This document shows, piece by piece, positions 8,576 through 16,154 of a stretch of 64,000 nucleotides of DNA (position 1 is its first letter; every line of letters starts with the position of its first letter). Source of the DNA: Nocardioides sp. dk884 (GTDB lineage Bacteria > Actinomycetota > Actinomycetes > Propionibacteriales > Nocardioidaceae); contig NZ_CP045649.1 in the NCBI RefSeq assembly GCF_009557055.1, positions 372,001 to 436,000 of the forward strand, written 5' to 3'. Under the pieces are notes generated by a model, which saw nothing but the letters and a program-made list of their open reading frames with translations, searched no databases and was not told where the DNA came from. The translations under genes and the position numbers were made by a program.

Positions 8576-8588
8576 GCCTCACCGGTCC

Positions 8589-9755
8589 TCAGACCAGGTT
8601 GTCCTCGACCTCCAGGCCGAAGGCGAACTTGCCGTACATCGCGAGCGCCCGCTCGACGTCGTTGGCGACGTGCACGCTGCCGGCGTGCGCGTCGCGCCAG
8701 GCGCGCTCGATGCGGTTGCCGCGGCGCAGGGAGGCCCCGCCGGCGGTCTTGAAGAGCACGTTGACGGCGCTGACCGCCCGCTCGGTGGCGCGGACCTGGT
8801 CGCGGCGCGCGCGGAAGCGCATGTGCATCGGGATCTCGGCGCCGGCGACGGTCTCGGCGTACATCTCGCGCACGTTGCGCTCGAGCTGGAGGACGGCGGC
8901 GTCGATCTCCGAGGCGGCCCGGGCGACCGCGACCTGGGCGTGGGCGTCCTCGGCGAAGCGCCCGCCGCCGAGGCTGAGGCGCATCCGGTCCCGCATCGCG
9001 TGCAGGTAGGCCTCGAAGGCACCCTCGACCACGCCGACGACGGGCGTGGTGATGGCGGTGGTGAAGATCGTGCCGAACGGCATCCGGTACAGCGGGCCGG
9101 GGTTGACCGCCAGGCCCGGGGCACGCATGTGCGAGACGTCGTAGTTGCGCAGCACCCGGTGGGCGGGGACGAAGACGTCGCGCACGGCGATGTCGTTGCT
9201 GCCGGTGCCGGAGAGGCCCACGGCGTCCCAGACGTCGAGGATCTCGGCGTCCTCGCGCGCGACCAGGACGGTGAGGAAGTCCACCGGGCGCCCGTCGGTG
9301 CCGACGACGAGGGCGCCGAGGGTGAGCCAGGAGGCGTGGTCGCACCCGGAGGCGAAGCTCCAGCGCCCGGTGAGCCGGAAGCCGCCCTCCGTCGGGACCA
9401 GTCGCCCCACCGGGGCGTAGGAGGAGGCGATCAGGGTGCCGGGGTCGCTGCCCCAGACCTCCTCCTGGGCCTCGCGGGGAAACAGCGCCAGCTGCCACGG
9501 GTGGCACCCGACGACCGCGCTCACCCATCCGGTGGACCCGCAGACCGTGGAGATGGTGCGGACCACGTGGAAGAAGTCCGACGGGTCGGACTCCAGGCCG
9601 CCGTAGCGTCGCGGCTGGAGCATCCGGAAGACCCCGGCCGCGCCGAGGTCGGTCATCGTCTCCGCGCTGATCCGCCGGTCGGCCTCGGCCTTCGCGGCGC
9701 GCTCGGCCAGCGTCGGCAGCAGGTCGGTGACCGCGCTCAAGACCTGCGTGCTCAT
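8589..9755 (-). CDS. HsaA-like flavin-dependent monooxygenase oxygenase component (first copy)
   Basis: The 388-residue product has the acyl-CoA-dehydrogenase fold of group D flavin monooxygenases and closely follows HsaA, the reduced-flavin-dependent hydroxylase of 3-HSA in steroid ring A/B degradation. Diagnostic blocks are FRMLQPRRYGGLESDP, VCGSTGWVSAVVG, YAPVGRLVPTEGG, SGCDHASW, VGLSGTGSNDI and the C-terminal RAWRDAHAGSVHVANDVERA. It needs a flavin reductase; the only HsaB-like gene in the window is at 30779. A second HsaA-like gene lies at 35312, inside the hsaC operon, so this copy may act on a different phenol (inference). The nearest upstream gene is divergent. Confidence 0.82.
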   Translation of the reverse strand: MSTQVLSAVTDLLPTLAERAAKAEADRRISAETMTDLGAAGVFRMLQPRRYGGLESDPSDFFHVVRTISTVCGSTGWVSAVVGCHPWQLALFPREAQEEVWGSDPGTLIASSYAPVGRLVPTEGGFRLTGRWSFASGCDHASWLTLGALVVGTDGRPVDFLTVLVAREDAEILDVWDAVGLSGTGSNDIAVRDVFVPAHRVLRNYDVSHMRAPGLAVNPGPLYRMPFGTIFTTAITTPVVGVVEGAFEAYLHAMRDRMRLSLGGGRFAEDAHAQVAVARAASEIDAAVLQLERNVREMYAETVAGAEIPMHMRFRARRDQVRATERAVSAVNVLFKTAGGASLRRGNRIERAWRDAHAGSVHVANDVERALAMYGKFAFGLEVEDNLV

Positions 9756-9925
9756 CGTGTCCTCTCCCCGTGGTGCTGTGCAGAGGATGCCATGGCGCCC
9801 GGGCCCGTCCGGCGCGGGCCCGCGCCCGGGACGGGGTCGTCCCGCTCAGTCGAACGCGCCACCGAGGGGTGTCCCGGCGCGACATCATCGCCGGGTCCGT
9901 CCCGCCGCTGTCCCAGGAGGCACCC

Positions 9926-10714
9926 GTGTCCCGAGGCTCGCACGCCCTGTCGCGCTGCACCCGCGTGTTCTTCTCCTTCCCCGAGGTCACCGACCCGGCG
10001 CGGCACCGCGACTACAACGCCTGGCACCAGCTCGACCACCGCCCGGAGAACCTCGCCCTGCCCGGCGTGCTCCACGGCGAGCGCTGGGTGCGTACGCCGG
10101 AGTGTCGCGCCGCCTCGGCCGTCGATGCCGACCCGGTGCTCTCCGCCGCGCAGTACGTCGCGATGTACTGGTTCGCCGAGCCGGCGGCCGCCAGCATCGA
10201 GGAGTGGAGCGAGCTGGGCCAGACGACGCTCGAGCAGGGCCGGCGCCCCGAGCTGGACTGGACGGTACGCCGCCTGAACGGGTTCTTCCGACCGCTCGGC
10301 GGCCGGGTGGCGCCCGGGGTGGAGATCTCGCCCGAGGCGCTGCCGCACCGCCCGCACCGCGGGGTGGTGCTGGAGGTGCTGCGCGCGGACGAGCCGAGCG
10401 GCGCGGCTGCGGAGGCCGGCTTCGGGGCGCTGCACCGCGAGCACCTGCCGGCGGTCCTGGCCCGTCCCGGGGTGCTGGGCACCTGGAGCTTCACCAGCCG
10501 CGACGTGACGCTGCGCGAGGGCGTCCCCGGCCAGGAGCGGGTGCGACGCGAGGCCGACCGGGGCCGGCTCACGGTCCTCCTGCACTGGTGCGAGGCCGAC
10601 CCGGTCGAGGTGGCGGCCACCCTGCCCGCCCCGGTCGAGCGACCCGGCCTGCGCACGGTGCTGCGGACCCCGCTGCGCTCGATCGTCGCGGGCGAGTGGT
10701 CCTGGTTCGACTGA
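9926..10714 (+). CDS. EthD-like dimeric alpha/beta-barrel protein, function unknown
   Basis: I do not recognise a specific function. The 262-residue product contains RHRDYNAWHQLDHRPENLALPGVLHGERWV (in parts DYNAWHQLDH and LPGVLHGERW), the pattern of EthD-like ferredoxin-fold proteins. A second half (REHLPAVLARPGVLGTWSF) seems to repeat that fold. Such proteins often sit in oxygenase gene clusters without known activity. The GTG at 9926 is chosen because AGGAGG stands at 9915-9920. A weak form of the 15-bp motif discussed below lies at 9840-9854. The gene is divergent from the HsaA-like gene and convergent with the KstR2-like gene. Confidence 0.6.
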   Translation: MSRGSHALSRCTRVFFSFPEVTDPARHRDYNAWHQLDHRPENLALPGVLHGERWVRTPECRAASAVDADPVLSAAQYVAMYWFAEPAAASIEEWSELGQTTLEQGRRPELDWTVRRLNGFFRPLGGRVAPGVEISPEALPHRPHRGVVLEVLRADEPSGAAAEAGFGALHREHLPAVLARPGVLGTWSFTSRDVTLREGVPGQERVRREADRGRLTVLLHWCEADPVEVAATLPAPVERPGLRTVLRTPLRSIVAGEWSWFD

Positions 10715-10729
10715 GGCGACCGGTGGGGC

Positions 10730-11314
10730 TCACCCGCGAGGGGTGAACCCCTCGAGGAACACCGCGGCCAGCAGGTCGCCGAGCTCCTCGGTGCTGTGCG
10801 AGCCCCGGGTCGGCCAGTGCATGGAGGCCCACAGGGCGTCGCGCAGCGAGCGGTAGAAGATCTCGACCGGGATGTCGGTGCGGAAGGTGCCGTCCGCGAC
10901 CCCGGCGCCCAGGGCGGCCATCCAGTGCTCGCGGATCAGCCGCGACTGGGCGTCGACCTCGGCGAGCAGGTCGTGGTCGCGCAGGTAGGCGCGGTCGTTC
11001 TGGTAGATCGCGGTGGCGTGCGGGTGCGTCTCGATCACGCGCAGCGTCGCGTGGATCATCCCGCGCACGGTGTCGGCGGGGGAGTCGCCGCGTGCGACCA
11101 CCTCGCGGAAGCCCGCGTGGATGTCGCTCATGAACTCGACGAGGACCTCGCTGAGGATCGCGTTCTTCGAGGGGAAGTAGTGGTACAGGCTGCCCGAGAG
11201 CACGCCGGCCGCCTCACCGATGTCGCGCACCGTGGTCGCCGCGACGCCGTGGGTCGCGAAGAGCTCGGCGGAGACGTCCCTGATCGTGGCCCGACGATCC
11301 GATCCCTTGCTCAT
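10730..11314 (-). CDS. KstR2-like TetR family repressor
   Basis: The 194-residue product resembles mycobacterial KstR2. It has the same helix-turn-helix stretch (LFATHGVAATTVRDIGEAAG, then VLSGSLYHYFPSK, about residues 18-50), followed by matching ligand-domain features such as FREVV, IETHPHATAIYQN and the C-terminal block with WPTRGSHSTEELGDLL. In mycobacteria KstR2 represses the late steroid genes including ipdAB, and HIP-CoA relieves it. Sites fitting the KstR2 consensus occur upstream of the next operon (11.52 kb), the binding-protein gene (22.30 kb) and, in variant form, ipdAB (7.58 kb) and the SDR pair (61.46 kb). The related cholate regulator KstR3 cannot be excluded. ATG at 11312-11314. 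Confidence 0.8.
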   Translation of the reverse strand: MSKGSDRRATIRDVSAELFATHGVAATTVRDIGEAAGVLSGSLYHYFPSKNAILSEVLVEFMSDIHAGFREVVARGDSPADTVRGMIHATLRVIETHPHATAIYQNDRAYLRDHDLLAEVDAQSRLIREHWMAALGAGVADGTFRTDIPVEIFYRSLRDALWASMHWPTRGSHSTEELGDLLAAVFLEGFTPRG

Positions 11315-11503
11315 CGTGGTCCTTCCGGGGCGGGTGGGTCGTGCAGCGAGGGTGGCGGCTGCGCCGCCACGACGCGCGGAGGCTTCCGGTGGGTGGGAGG
11401 GGGTGTGGTCGCGGGGGCGGCCTCCGGGTGAGCGTGCCTCAGGGGCGCTGCACCGGTCCGTTGCGACCAGTGGGATCGACCGGCGCCGCTCGGCCCCAGC
11501 GGG

Positions 11504-11534
11504 TGCTACCGTGCAAAACCAAGCGCTTGCTACG
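11504..11534 (+). promoter_or_regulatory. Extended -10 promoter overlapped by a KstR2-type operator (site B)
   Basis: TGCTACCGT (11504-11512) fits an extended -10 (TGnTAnnnT). Just after it, ACCAAGCGCTTGCT (11518-11531) matches the KstR2 consensus AnCAAGnnCTTGnT at every defined position. The box would cover the expected transcription start, a repressor-type position. The ribosome site GGAGG follows at 11534-11538 before the ATG at 11543. This promoter should drive the whole 11.5-22.2 kb operon. Confidence 0.75.
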
Positions 11535-11542
11535 GAGGTGTG

Positions 11543-12097
11543 ATGAAGGAGCTCGAGGCACAGTTCGAGCAGTTCGTCGGTCAGGTTGCCGAGCCGCCGC
11601 GCGTTGCCCGCTACGCGGTCAACGAGGCGATGATCCGCAACTGGGTCGAGGCCCACGACGATCTCAACCCCGTCTACGTCGATGCCGACGCGGCGCGCGA
11701 GACCGGTCGCGACGGGGTGATCTGCCCGCCGGCGATGGTCAGCACCTGGGTCATGCAGGGCTATCGCCGCTGGCGGGCCGTGCAGCGTCAGCAGGCCGAG
11801 GGCCAGGTCGAGGACCACGCGTACTTCCGCCTGCTCGCGCTGCTCGCCGAGCACGGCTTCACCTCGGTCGTGGCGACCAGCCAGGAGCAGGAGTACGTGC
11901 GCGAGCTGCAGCCCGGCGACCACGTCACCTGCCACTTCACGATCGAGTCCATCTCGCCGGTGAAGCGGACCGGCCTCGGGCTGGGCTGCTTCATCACGCT
12001 CAACAAGCGCTACGTGGACCAGCACGGCGACCTCCTCGTCGACGAGCGGTTCGTGATGCTCCGATTCGACCCGAGCACCCAGGAGAAGGTGGCATGA
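11543..12097 (+). CDS. MaoC-like hydratase subunit equivalent to the N-terminal half of ChsH2
   Basis: In mycobacteria ChsH2 is one protein with an N-terminal MaoC domain and a C-terminal DUF35 domain; it pairs with ChsH1 as the enoyl-CoA hydratase for the steroid 3-carbon side chain. Here the MaoC half is a separate 184-residue protein. It has the FAS1-like dehydratase pattern RNWVEAHDDLNPVYVD and GVICPPAMVSTW. Where active hydratase-2 domains have Asp-x4-His, this chain has Asp40 and Tyr45, so it is probably the non-catalytic partner. ATG 11543 follows GGAGG; a GTG at 11540 is possible. The stop overlaps the next ATG (ATGA). Confidence 0.82.
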   Translation: MKELEAQFEQFVGQVAEPPRVARYAVNEAMIRNWVEAHDDLNPVYVDADAARETGRDGVICPPAMVSTWVMQGYRRWRAVQRQQAEGQVEDHAYFRLLALLAEHGFTSVVATSQEQEYVRELQPGDHVTCHFTIESISPVKRTGLGLGCFITLNKRYVDQHGDLLVDERFVMLRFDPSTQEKVA

Positions 12098-12516
12098 GCG
12101 ACGCCCCCCGCACGTCCGTCCCCGGGCTGACCGTCACCCAGGACAACGAGTTCTTCTTCCGCGCCGCTCGCGAGGGGCGCCTGGAGATCCAGCGCTGCAC
12201 CTCCTGCGAGACGCTGCGCCACCCCCCGGCCCCGGCCTGCCCCTCGTGCCGCTCCTTCGAGTGGGACACCGTGGAGTCGACCCGGCGCTGCACCCTGCAC
12301 AGCTGGACGGTGATCCACCACCCCCAGGACCCGGCGTTCACCTACCCGCTCGCGGTCGGCCTCGTCGACCTCGAGGAGGGCACCCGCCTGGTCGCCGACA
12401 TCAGCGGCGTCGACCACGACGACCTCAAGACCGGCATGGAGCTGGAGGTCGGCTTCTCCGAGCACGCCCACGGCGAGGTGCTGCCGCAGCTGCGACCGGC
12501 CGGAGGCCAGGCATGA
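12094..12516 (+). CDS. DUF35 zinc-ribbon/OB-fold protein equivalent to the C-terminal half of ChsH2
   Basis: This 140-residue protein has the DUF35 layout: an N-terminal helix, a rubredoxin-like zinc ribbon with CTSC (about 34-37) and CPSC (48-51), and an OB-fold ending in ISGVDHDDLKTGMELEV. In the ChsH1-ChsH2-Ltp2 system the DUF35 domain binds the Ltp2 aldolase and passes on the hydrated CoA ester. Its position between the MaoC and Ltp2 genes, with ATGA overlaps on both sides, supports the same role as a free subunit. See the finding on the split ChsH2. Confidence 0.85.
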   Translation: MSDAPRTSVPGLTVTQDNEFFFRAAREGRLEIQRCTSCETLRHPPAPACPSCRSFEWDTVESTRRCTLHSWTVIHHPQDPAFTYPLAVGLVDLEEGTRLVADISGVDHDDLKTGMELEVGFSEHAHGEVLPQLRPAGGQA

Positions 12517-12938
12517 GCATCGAGACCCTCGACCTCCGCGGCCGCTCGGTCGGCGACACGCTGCCCGAGCTCGCCCTCCCGCTGGACCGTACGACGATCG
12601 TCGCGGCGGCGATCGCCTCGCAGGACTTCGAGGACGTGCACCACGACCCCACGAAGGCCAACGAGCGCGGCACGCCCGACATCTTCATGTCCATCAACTC
12701 CACCAACGGGTTCCTGGACCGCTACGTCACCGACGTGTTCGGCCCGACCACCCGGTTCAAGAAGGTCTCCCTGCGCCTCGGCGTACCGAACTTCCCCGGG
12801 GACACCATGACCTTCTCCGGTGAGGTCACCGAGGTCGCCGGCGACGACGTCACGCTCAAGGTCGTCGGGCGCAACTCCCGCGGCGCGCACGTCACCGCGA
12901 CCGTCACGATCACCCCGAGCCAGGAGGCTGCGAAGTGA
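12513..12938 (+). CDS. MaoC-like enoyl-CoA hydratase, ChsH1-like
   Basis: The 141-residue hotdog protein corresponds to ChsH1. The hydratase-2 acid/base pair is visible as Asp38 and His43 in SQDFEDVHHD, with the mycobacterial spacing of five. The segment PDIFMSINSTNGFLDRYVTD and the late GDTMTFSGEV are also typical. With the split ChsH2 it should hydrate the 17(20)-ene-CoA made by the ChsE1-ChsE2 dehydrogenase, giving the substrate for Ltp2. ATGA overlap upstream and GTGA overlap downstream. Confidence 0.85.
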   Translation: MSIETLDLRGRSVGDTLPELALPLDRTTIVAAAIASQDFEDVHHDPTKANERGTPDIFMSINSTNGFLDRYVTDVFGPTTRFKKVSLRLGVPNFPGDTMTFSGEVTEVAGDDVTLKVVGRNSRGAHVTATVTITPSQEAAK

Positions 12939-14116
12939 GCAAGGGTTTCTCCGGCGGCGCCGCGATCGTCGGCATCGGCGCGACCGAGTTCTCCAAGAAC
13001 TCCGGGCGCAGCGAGTGGCAGCTGGCCTGCGAGTCGGTGCTCGCCGCCCTCGAGGACGCCCAGATCGGCGTCGAGGAGGTGGACGGCTTCGCGCTGTTCA
13101 CCATGGAGACCAACCCCGAGATCGCCGTCGCCCGCGCGCTCGGCATCCCGGAGCTGAAGTTCTTCAGCCGGATCCCGCACGGCGGCGGCGGCGCGTGCGC
13201 CCCGGTGCAGCAGGCGGCCCTCGCGGTCACCTCCGGCGTCGCGGACGTCGTGGTCGTCTACCGCGCCTTCAACGAGCGCTCGGGCCACCGCTTCGGCGCC
13301 GGCCCGCCGCCGTTCGCCTACAACCAGAACACCGACCAGGAGTACCGCAACTGGATCAACCCCTACGGGCTGCTCACGCCGGCCCAGCAGGAGGCGTTCC
13401 TGGCGCGCACCTACATGGAGCGCTACGGCGCGACCAGCGCGGACTTCGGCGCGATCTCGGTGCTCTCGCGCAAGCACGCGGCGAACAACCCCAAGGCCTG
13501 GTTCCACGGGCGCCCGATCACCATCGAGGAGCACCAGGCCTCCCGGATGATCGCCGACCCGCTGCGGCTGCTCGACTGCTGCCAGGAGAGCGACGGCGGC
13601 CAGGCGCTGGTCATCGTCAGCGCCGAGCGCGCCCGCGACCTCCCGCACCCGCCGGCGCTGATCACCGGCGCGGCGCAGGGCGTCGGCCCCCAGCAGATCT
13701 CGATGAGCAGCTACTACCGCGAGGACATCGACGCGATGCCCGAGGTCGAGCTCGTCGCCCGTCAGCTGTGGAGCCAGGCCGGCATCGGCCCCGACGACAT
13801 CGACGCGGCGATCCTCTACGACGCCTTCACCCCGATGGTGCTGCTCCAGCTCGAGGAGTACGGCTTCTGCGGCCGCGGCGAGGCGCGTCACTTCATCGCC
13901 GACGGCAACCTCGAGCTCGACGGCCGGCTGCCGATCAACACCCACGGCGGCCAGCTCGGCGAGGGCTACATCCACGGCGTCAATGGCATCGCCGAGGGCG
14001 TCCGGCTGATCCGCGGCACCTCGGTGAACCAGCCCGCCAAGACCCTCGACAACGTGCTCGTCACCGGCGGCTCGCCGGTGCCGCACAGCGCGATCGTCCT
14101 GGCGACCGACCGCTGA
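12935..14116 (+). CDS. ltp2: Ltp2-like retro-aldolase (thiolase-fold lipid-transfer protein)
   Basis: Ltp2 cleaves the C17-C20 bond of the hydroxylated side-chain CoA ester, releasing propionyl-CoA and a 17-ketosteroid. The 393-residue product matches mycobacterial Ltp2 along its length: AAIVGIGATEFSKNSGRSE, VVYRAFNERSG, RKHAANNPKAWFHGRPITIE, RLLDCCQESDGGQA, SSYYREDIDAMPE, and LPINTHGGQLGEGYIHG near the end. As in other Ltp2 proteins, the usual thiolase nucleophile region is altered. GTG start at 12935 overlaps the ChsH1-like stop and follows AGGAGG. Confidence 0.9.
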   Translation: MSKGFSGGAAIVGIGATEFSKNSGRSEWQLACESVLAALEDAQIGVEEVDGFALFTMETNPEIAVARALGIPELKFFSRIPHGGGGACAPVQQAALAVTSGVADVVVVYRAFNERSGHRFGAGPPPFAYNQNTDQEYRNWINPYGLLTPAQQEAFLARTYMERYGATSADFGAISVLSRKHAANNPKAWFHGRPITIEEHQASRMIADPLRLLDCCQESDGGQALVIVSAERARDLPHPPALITGAAQGVGPQQISMSSYYREDIDAMPEVELVARQLWSQAGIGPDDIDAAILYDAFTPMVLLQLEEYGFCGRGEARHFIADGNLELDGRLPINTHGGQLGEGYIHGVNGIAEGVRLIRGTSVNQPAKTLDNVLVTGGSPVPHSAIVLATDR

Positions 14117-14140
14117 GGGCCATGACCCGGAGGAGCTGAG

Positions 14141-14974
14141 ATGAGACGGTTCGAGGGTCGCCGAGCCCTGGTGACCGGCGCCAGTCGCGGCATCGGGGCC
14201 GGTATCGCCGAGCGGCTCGCCGCCGAGGGCGCCGACGTGGTGCTCGTGGCCCGCACCCTCGAGCCGGACTCCCACCCGCTGGGCGGCAGCCTGCGCGAGA
14301 CCGCGCAGCGCCTGGCGCGCTACGGCACCCGGGCGGAGACCCTCACCGCCGACCTCAGCGACGAGGAGAGCCGCGCCCGGATCGTGCCGAGGGCCGCCGA
14401 GCTGCTCGGCGGGCACCTCGACGTCGTGGTCAACAACGCCGCGGCCGCGATCTACCAGCCGCTCGCGGACTATCCGCTGCGCCGGCGCCGGCTGATCTTC
14501 GAGGTCAACGTGCACGCCCCGCTCGACCTCGCCCAGGCCGCCCTGCCCGGCATGCGCGAGCTCGGCGCGGGCTGGATCCTCAATCTCTCCAGCGCCACTG
14601 CCCGGCACGCCCCGGGCCCGCCGTTCGAGCTGGTCGAGCCCGGCACCGCGATGGCGGTGTACGGCGCGTCCAAGGCCGCGCTGGACCGGATCACCCACGG
14701 CCTCGGCGCCGAGCTGCACGGCACCGGCATCCGGGTCAACACCGTCCAGCCGGCCGCCGCGGTGCTCAGCGAGGGTGCCGCGCACCTGGTCGGCGCCACC
14801 ATCCGGCCCGACCAGGTCGAGTCGCTGGAGGAGATGGTCGAGGGCGCCGTCGCGCTGTGCGCCTGCCCCGAGGACGTCACCGGGCAGGTCACGGTCAGCC
14901 TCGAGCTGATCCGCGAGTGGGGGCTGGTCGTGCACGGGCTCGACGCCCGGCCGCTCGCCGGAGCCGACCGGTGA
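14141..14974 (+). CDS. Short-chain dehydrogenase/reductase
   Basis: A 277-residue classical SDR with cofactor motif TGASRGIG (about 12-19), NNAAA, a catalytic Ser in SSATARHAPG and the YGASK catalytic Tyr/Lys. The insert PPFELVEPGTAMAV before the Tyr is longer than usual. A strong GGAGGAG lies at 14130-14136. It overlaps the next thiolase gene (GTGA at 14971-14974). In this operon a 3-hydroxyacyl-CoA or hydroxysteroid dehydrogenase role is likely; the substrate is not readable. Confidence 0.82.
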   Translation: MRRFEGRRALVTGASRGIGAGIAERLAAEGADVVLVARTLEPDSHPLGGSLRETAQRLARYGTRAETLTADLSDEESRARIVPRAAELLGGHLDVVVNNAAAAIYQPLADYPLRRRRLIFEVNVHAPLDLAQAALPGMRELGAGWILNLSSATARHAPGPPFELVEPGTAMAVYGASKAALDRITHGLGAELHGTGIRVNTVQPAAAVLSEGAAHLVGATIRPDQVESLEEMVEGAVALCACPEDVTGQVTVSLELIREWGLVVHGLDARPLAGADR

Positions 14975-16110
14975 CCCCGGTCATCGTGGACGCAGCCCGT
15001 ACGCCGTTCGGCCGGCGCGGCGGCTGGCTCGACACCGTCCACGCGGCCGAGCTCCTCGGGCACGCCCAGCGCGGCGTGCTCGAGCGCACCGGACTCGACC
15101 CGCAGCTGGTCGAGCAGGTCGTCGGCGGCTGCGTGACGCCGCTGGCCGAGCAGTTCGGCAACGTCACTCGCACCGCCTGGATGCACGCGGGCCTGCCCTG
15201 GCAGACCGGCGCCACCACCATCGACGCCCAGTGCGGCACCGCCGCCCAGGCCACGCTCCTGCTCGCCGGACAGATCGCGATGGGCGCCGTCGACGTCGGC
15301 ATCGCCTGCGGCGTCGAGCTGATGTCGCACGTCCCGCTGACCGCCAAGGTGGGCGCCGGGCTCGGCACCCCGCGCCCGGCGTCCTGGGCGATCGACAGCC
15401 CCGATCAGTACACCGGCGCCGACCGGATCGCCGTGCACCGCGGCTTCAGCCGCGCCGACCTCGACGCCTACGGGCTGCGCTCGCAGCAGCGGGCCGCCGC
15501 GGCGTGGGCCGCGGGGCGCTTCGATGCCCAGATCATCCCGGTCACCGTCCTCGACGCCGACGGGCGCGAGCAGGTCGTGTCCCGTGACCAGGGCCTGCGC
15601 GAGACCAGCCTGGAGGCCCTCGCCCGGCTGCGGCCGGTGAAGGAGGACGGCCTGCACACCGCCGGCACCTCCTCGCAGGTCTCCGACGGGGCGAGCGCCG
15701 CGGTGCTCATGTCGGCCGAGCGGGCCCGCGCGCTCGGCTACCGCCCGCGCGCCCGGATCCTCTCCCAGGCCGTGGTCGGCGGCGACACGACGTACCTGCT
15801 CGACGGCCCGATCGCCGCCGCCGAGCGGGTGCTGGCCCGCACCGGGCTGCGGATCGCCGACATCGACCACGTCGAGGTCAACGAGGCCTTCGCCTCGGTC
15901 CCGATGTCCTTCGCCCGGGTGCACGGCGTGGCCGAGGACCTGCTCAACCCGCTCGGCGGGGCGATCGCGCTCGGCCACCCCGCGGGCGCCACCGGCATCC
16001 GGCTGATCGCGACCGCGATCGAGGAGCTGGAGCGTCGCGACAAGCAGCTGGCGATGGTCGCCATCTGCGCCTCCGCCGCCACCACCTGCCTGGTGCTCGA
16101 GCGGCTCTGA
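14971..16110 (+). CDS. fadA5: FadA5-like steroid side-chain thiolase
   Basis: FadA5 carries out thiolysis of the 3-oxo side-chain CoA ester during sterol or bile-acid beta-oxidation. This 379-residue protein follows FadA5 closely: GGCVTPLAEQFGNVTRTAW, DAQCGTAAQA with nucleophile Cys88, SWAIDSPDQYTGADRIA, QGLRETSLEALARLRPV, HTAGTSSQVSDGA, and GGAIALGHPAGATG with His336. The second catalytic Cys (Cys366) is in ICASAATT, where most family members have CAGG or CxGGG, a deviation noted separately. The GTG start overlaps the SDR stop. Confidence 0.87.
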   Translation: MTPVIVDAARTPFGRRGGWLDTVHAAELLGHAQRGVLERTGLDPQLVEQVVGGCVTPLAEQFGNVTRTAWMHAGLPWQTGATTIDAQCGTAAQATLLLAGQIAMGAVDVGIACGVELMSHVPLTAKVGAGLGTPRPASWAIDSPDQYTGADRIAVHRGFSRADLDAYGLRSQQRAAAAWAAGRFDAQIIPVTVLDADGREQVVSRDQGLRETSLEALARLRPVKEDGLHTAGTSSQVSDGASAAVLMSAERARALGYRPRARILSQAVVGGDTTYLLDGPIAAAERVLARTGLRIADIDHVEVNEAFASVPMSFARVHGVAEDLLNPLGGAIALGHPAGATGIRLIATAIEELERRDKQLAMVAICASAATTCLVLERL

Positions 16111-16154
16111 GCCGCCCCCTGACCTGCTGCCCCGTCGACCCAGGAAGGCGCGCC

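Noticed and set aside
12085..12100. A frameshift between the MaoC and DUF35 genes that would hide a single ChsH2.
   Set aside because: The MaoC gene ends and the DUF35 gene begins with a normal ATGA overlap, and both chains have natural termini.
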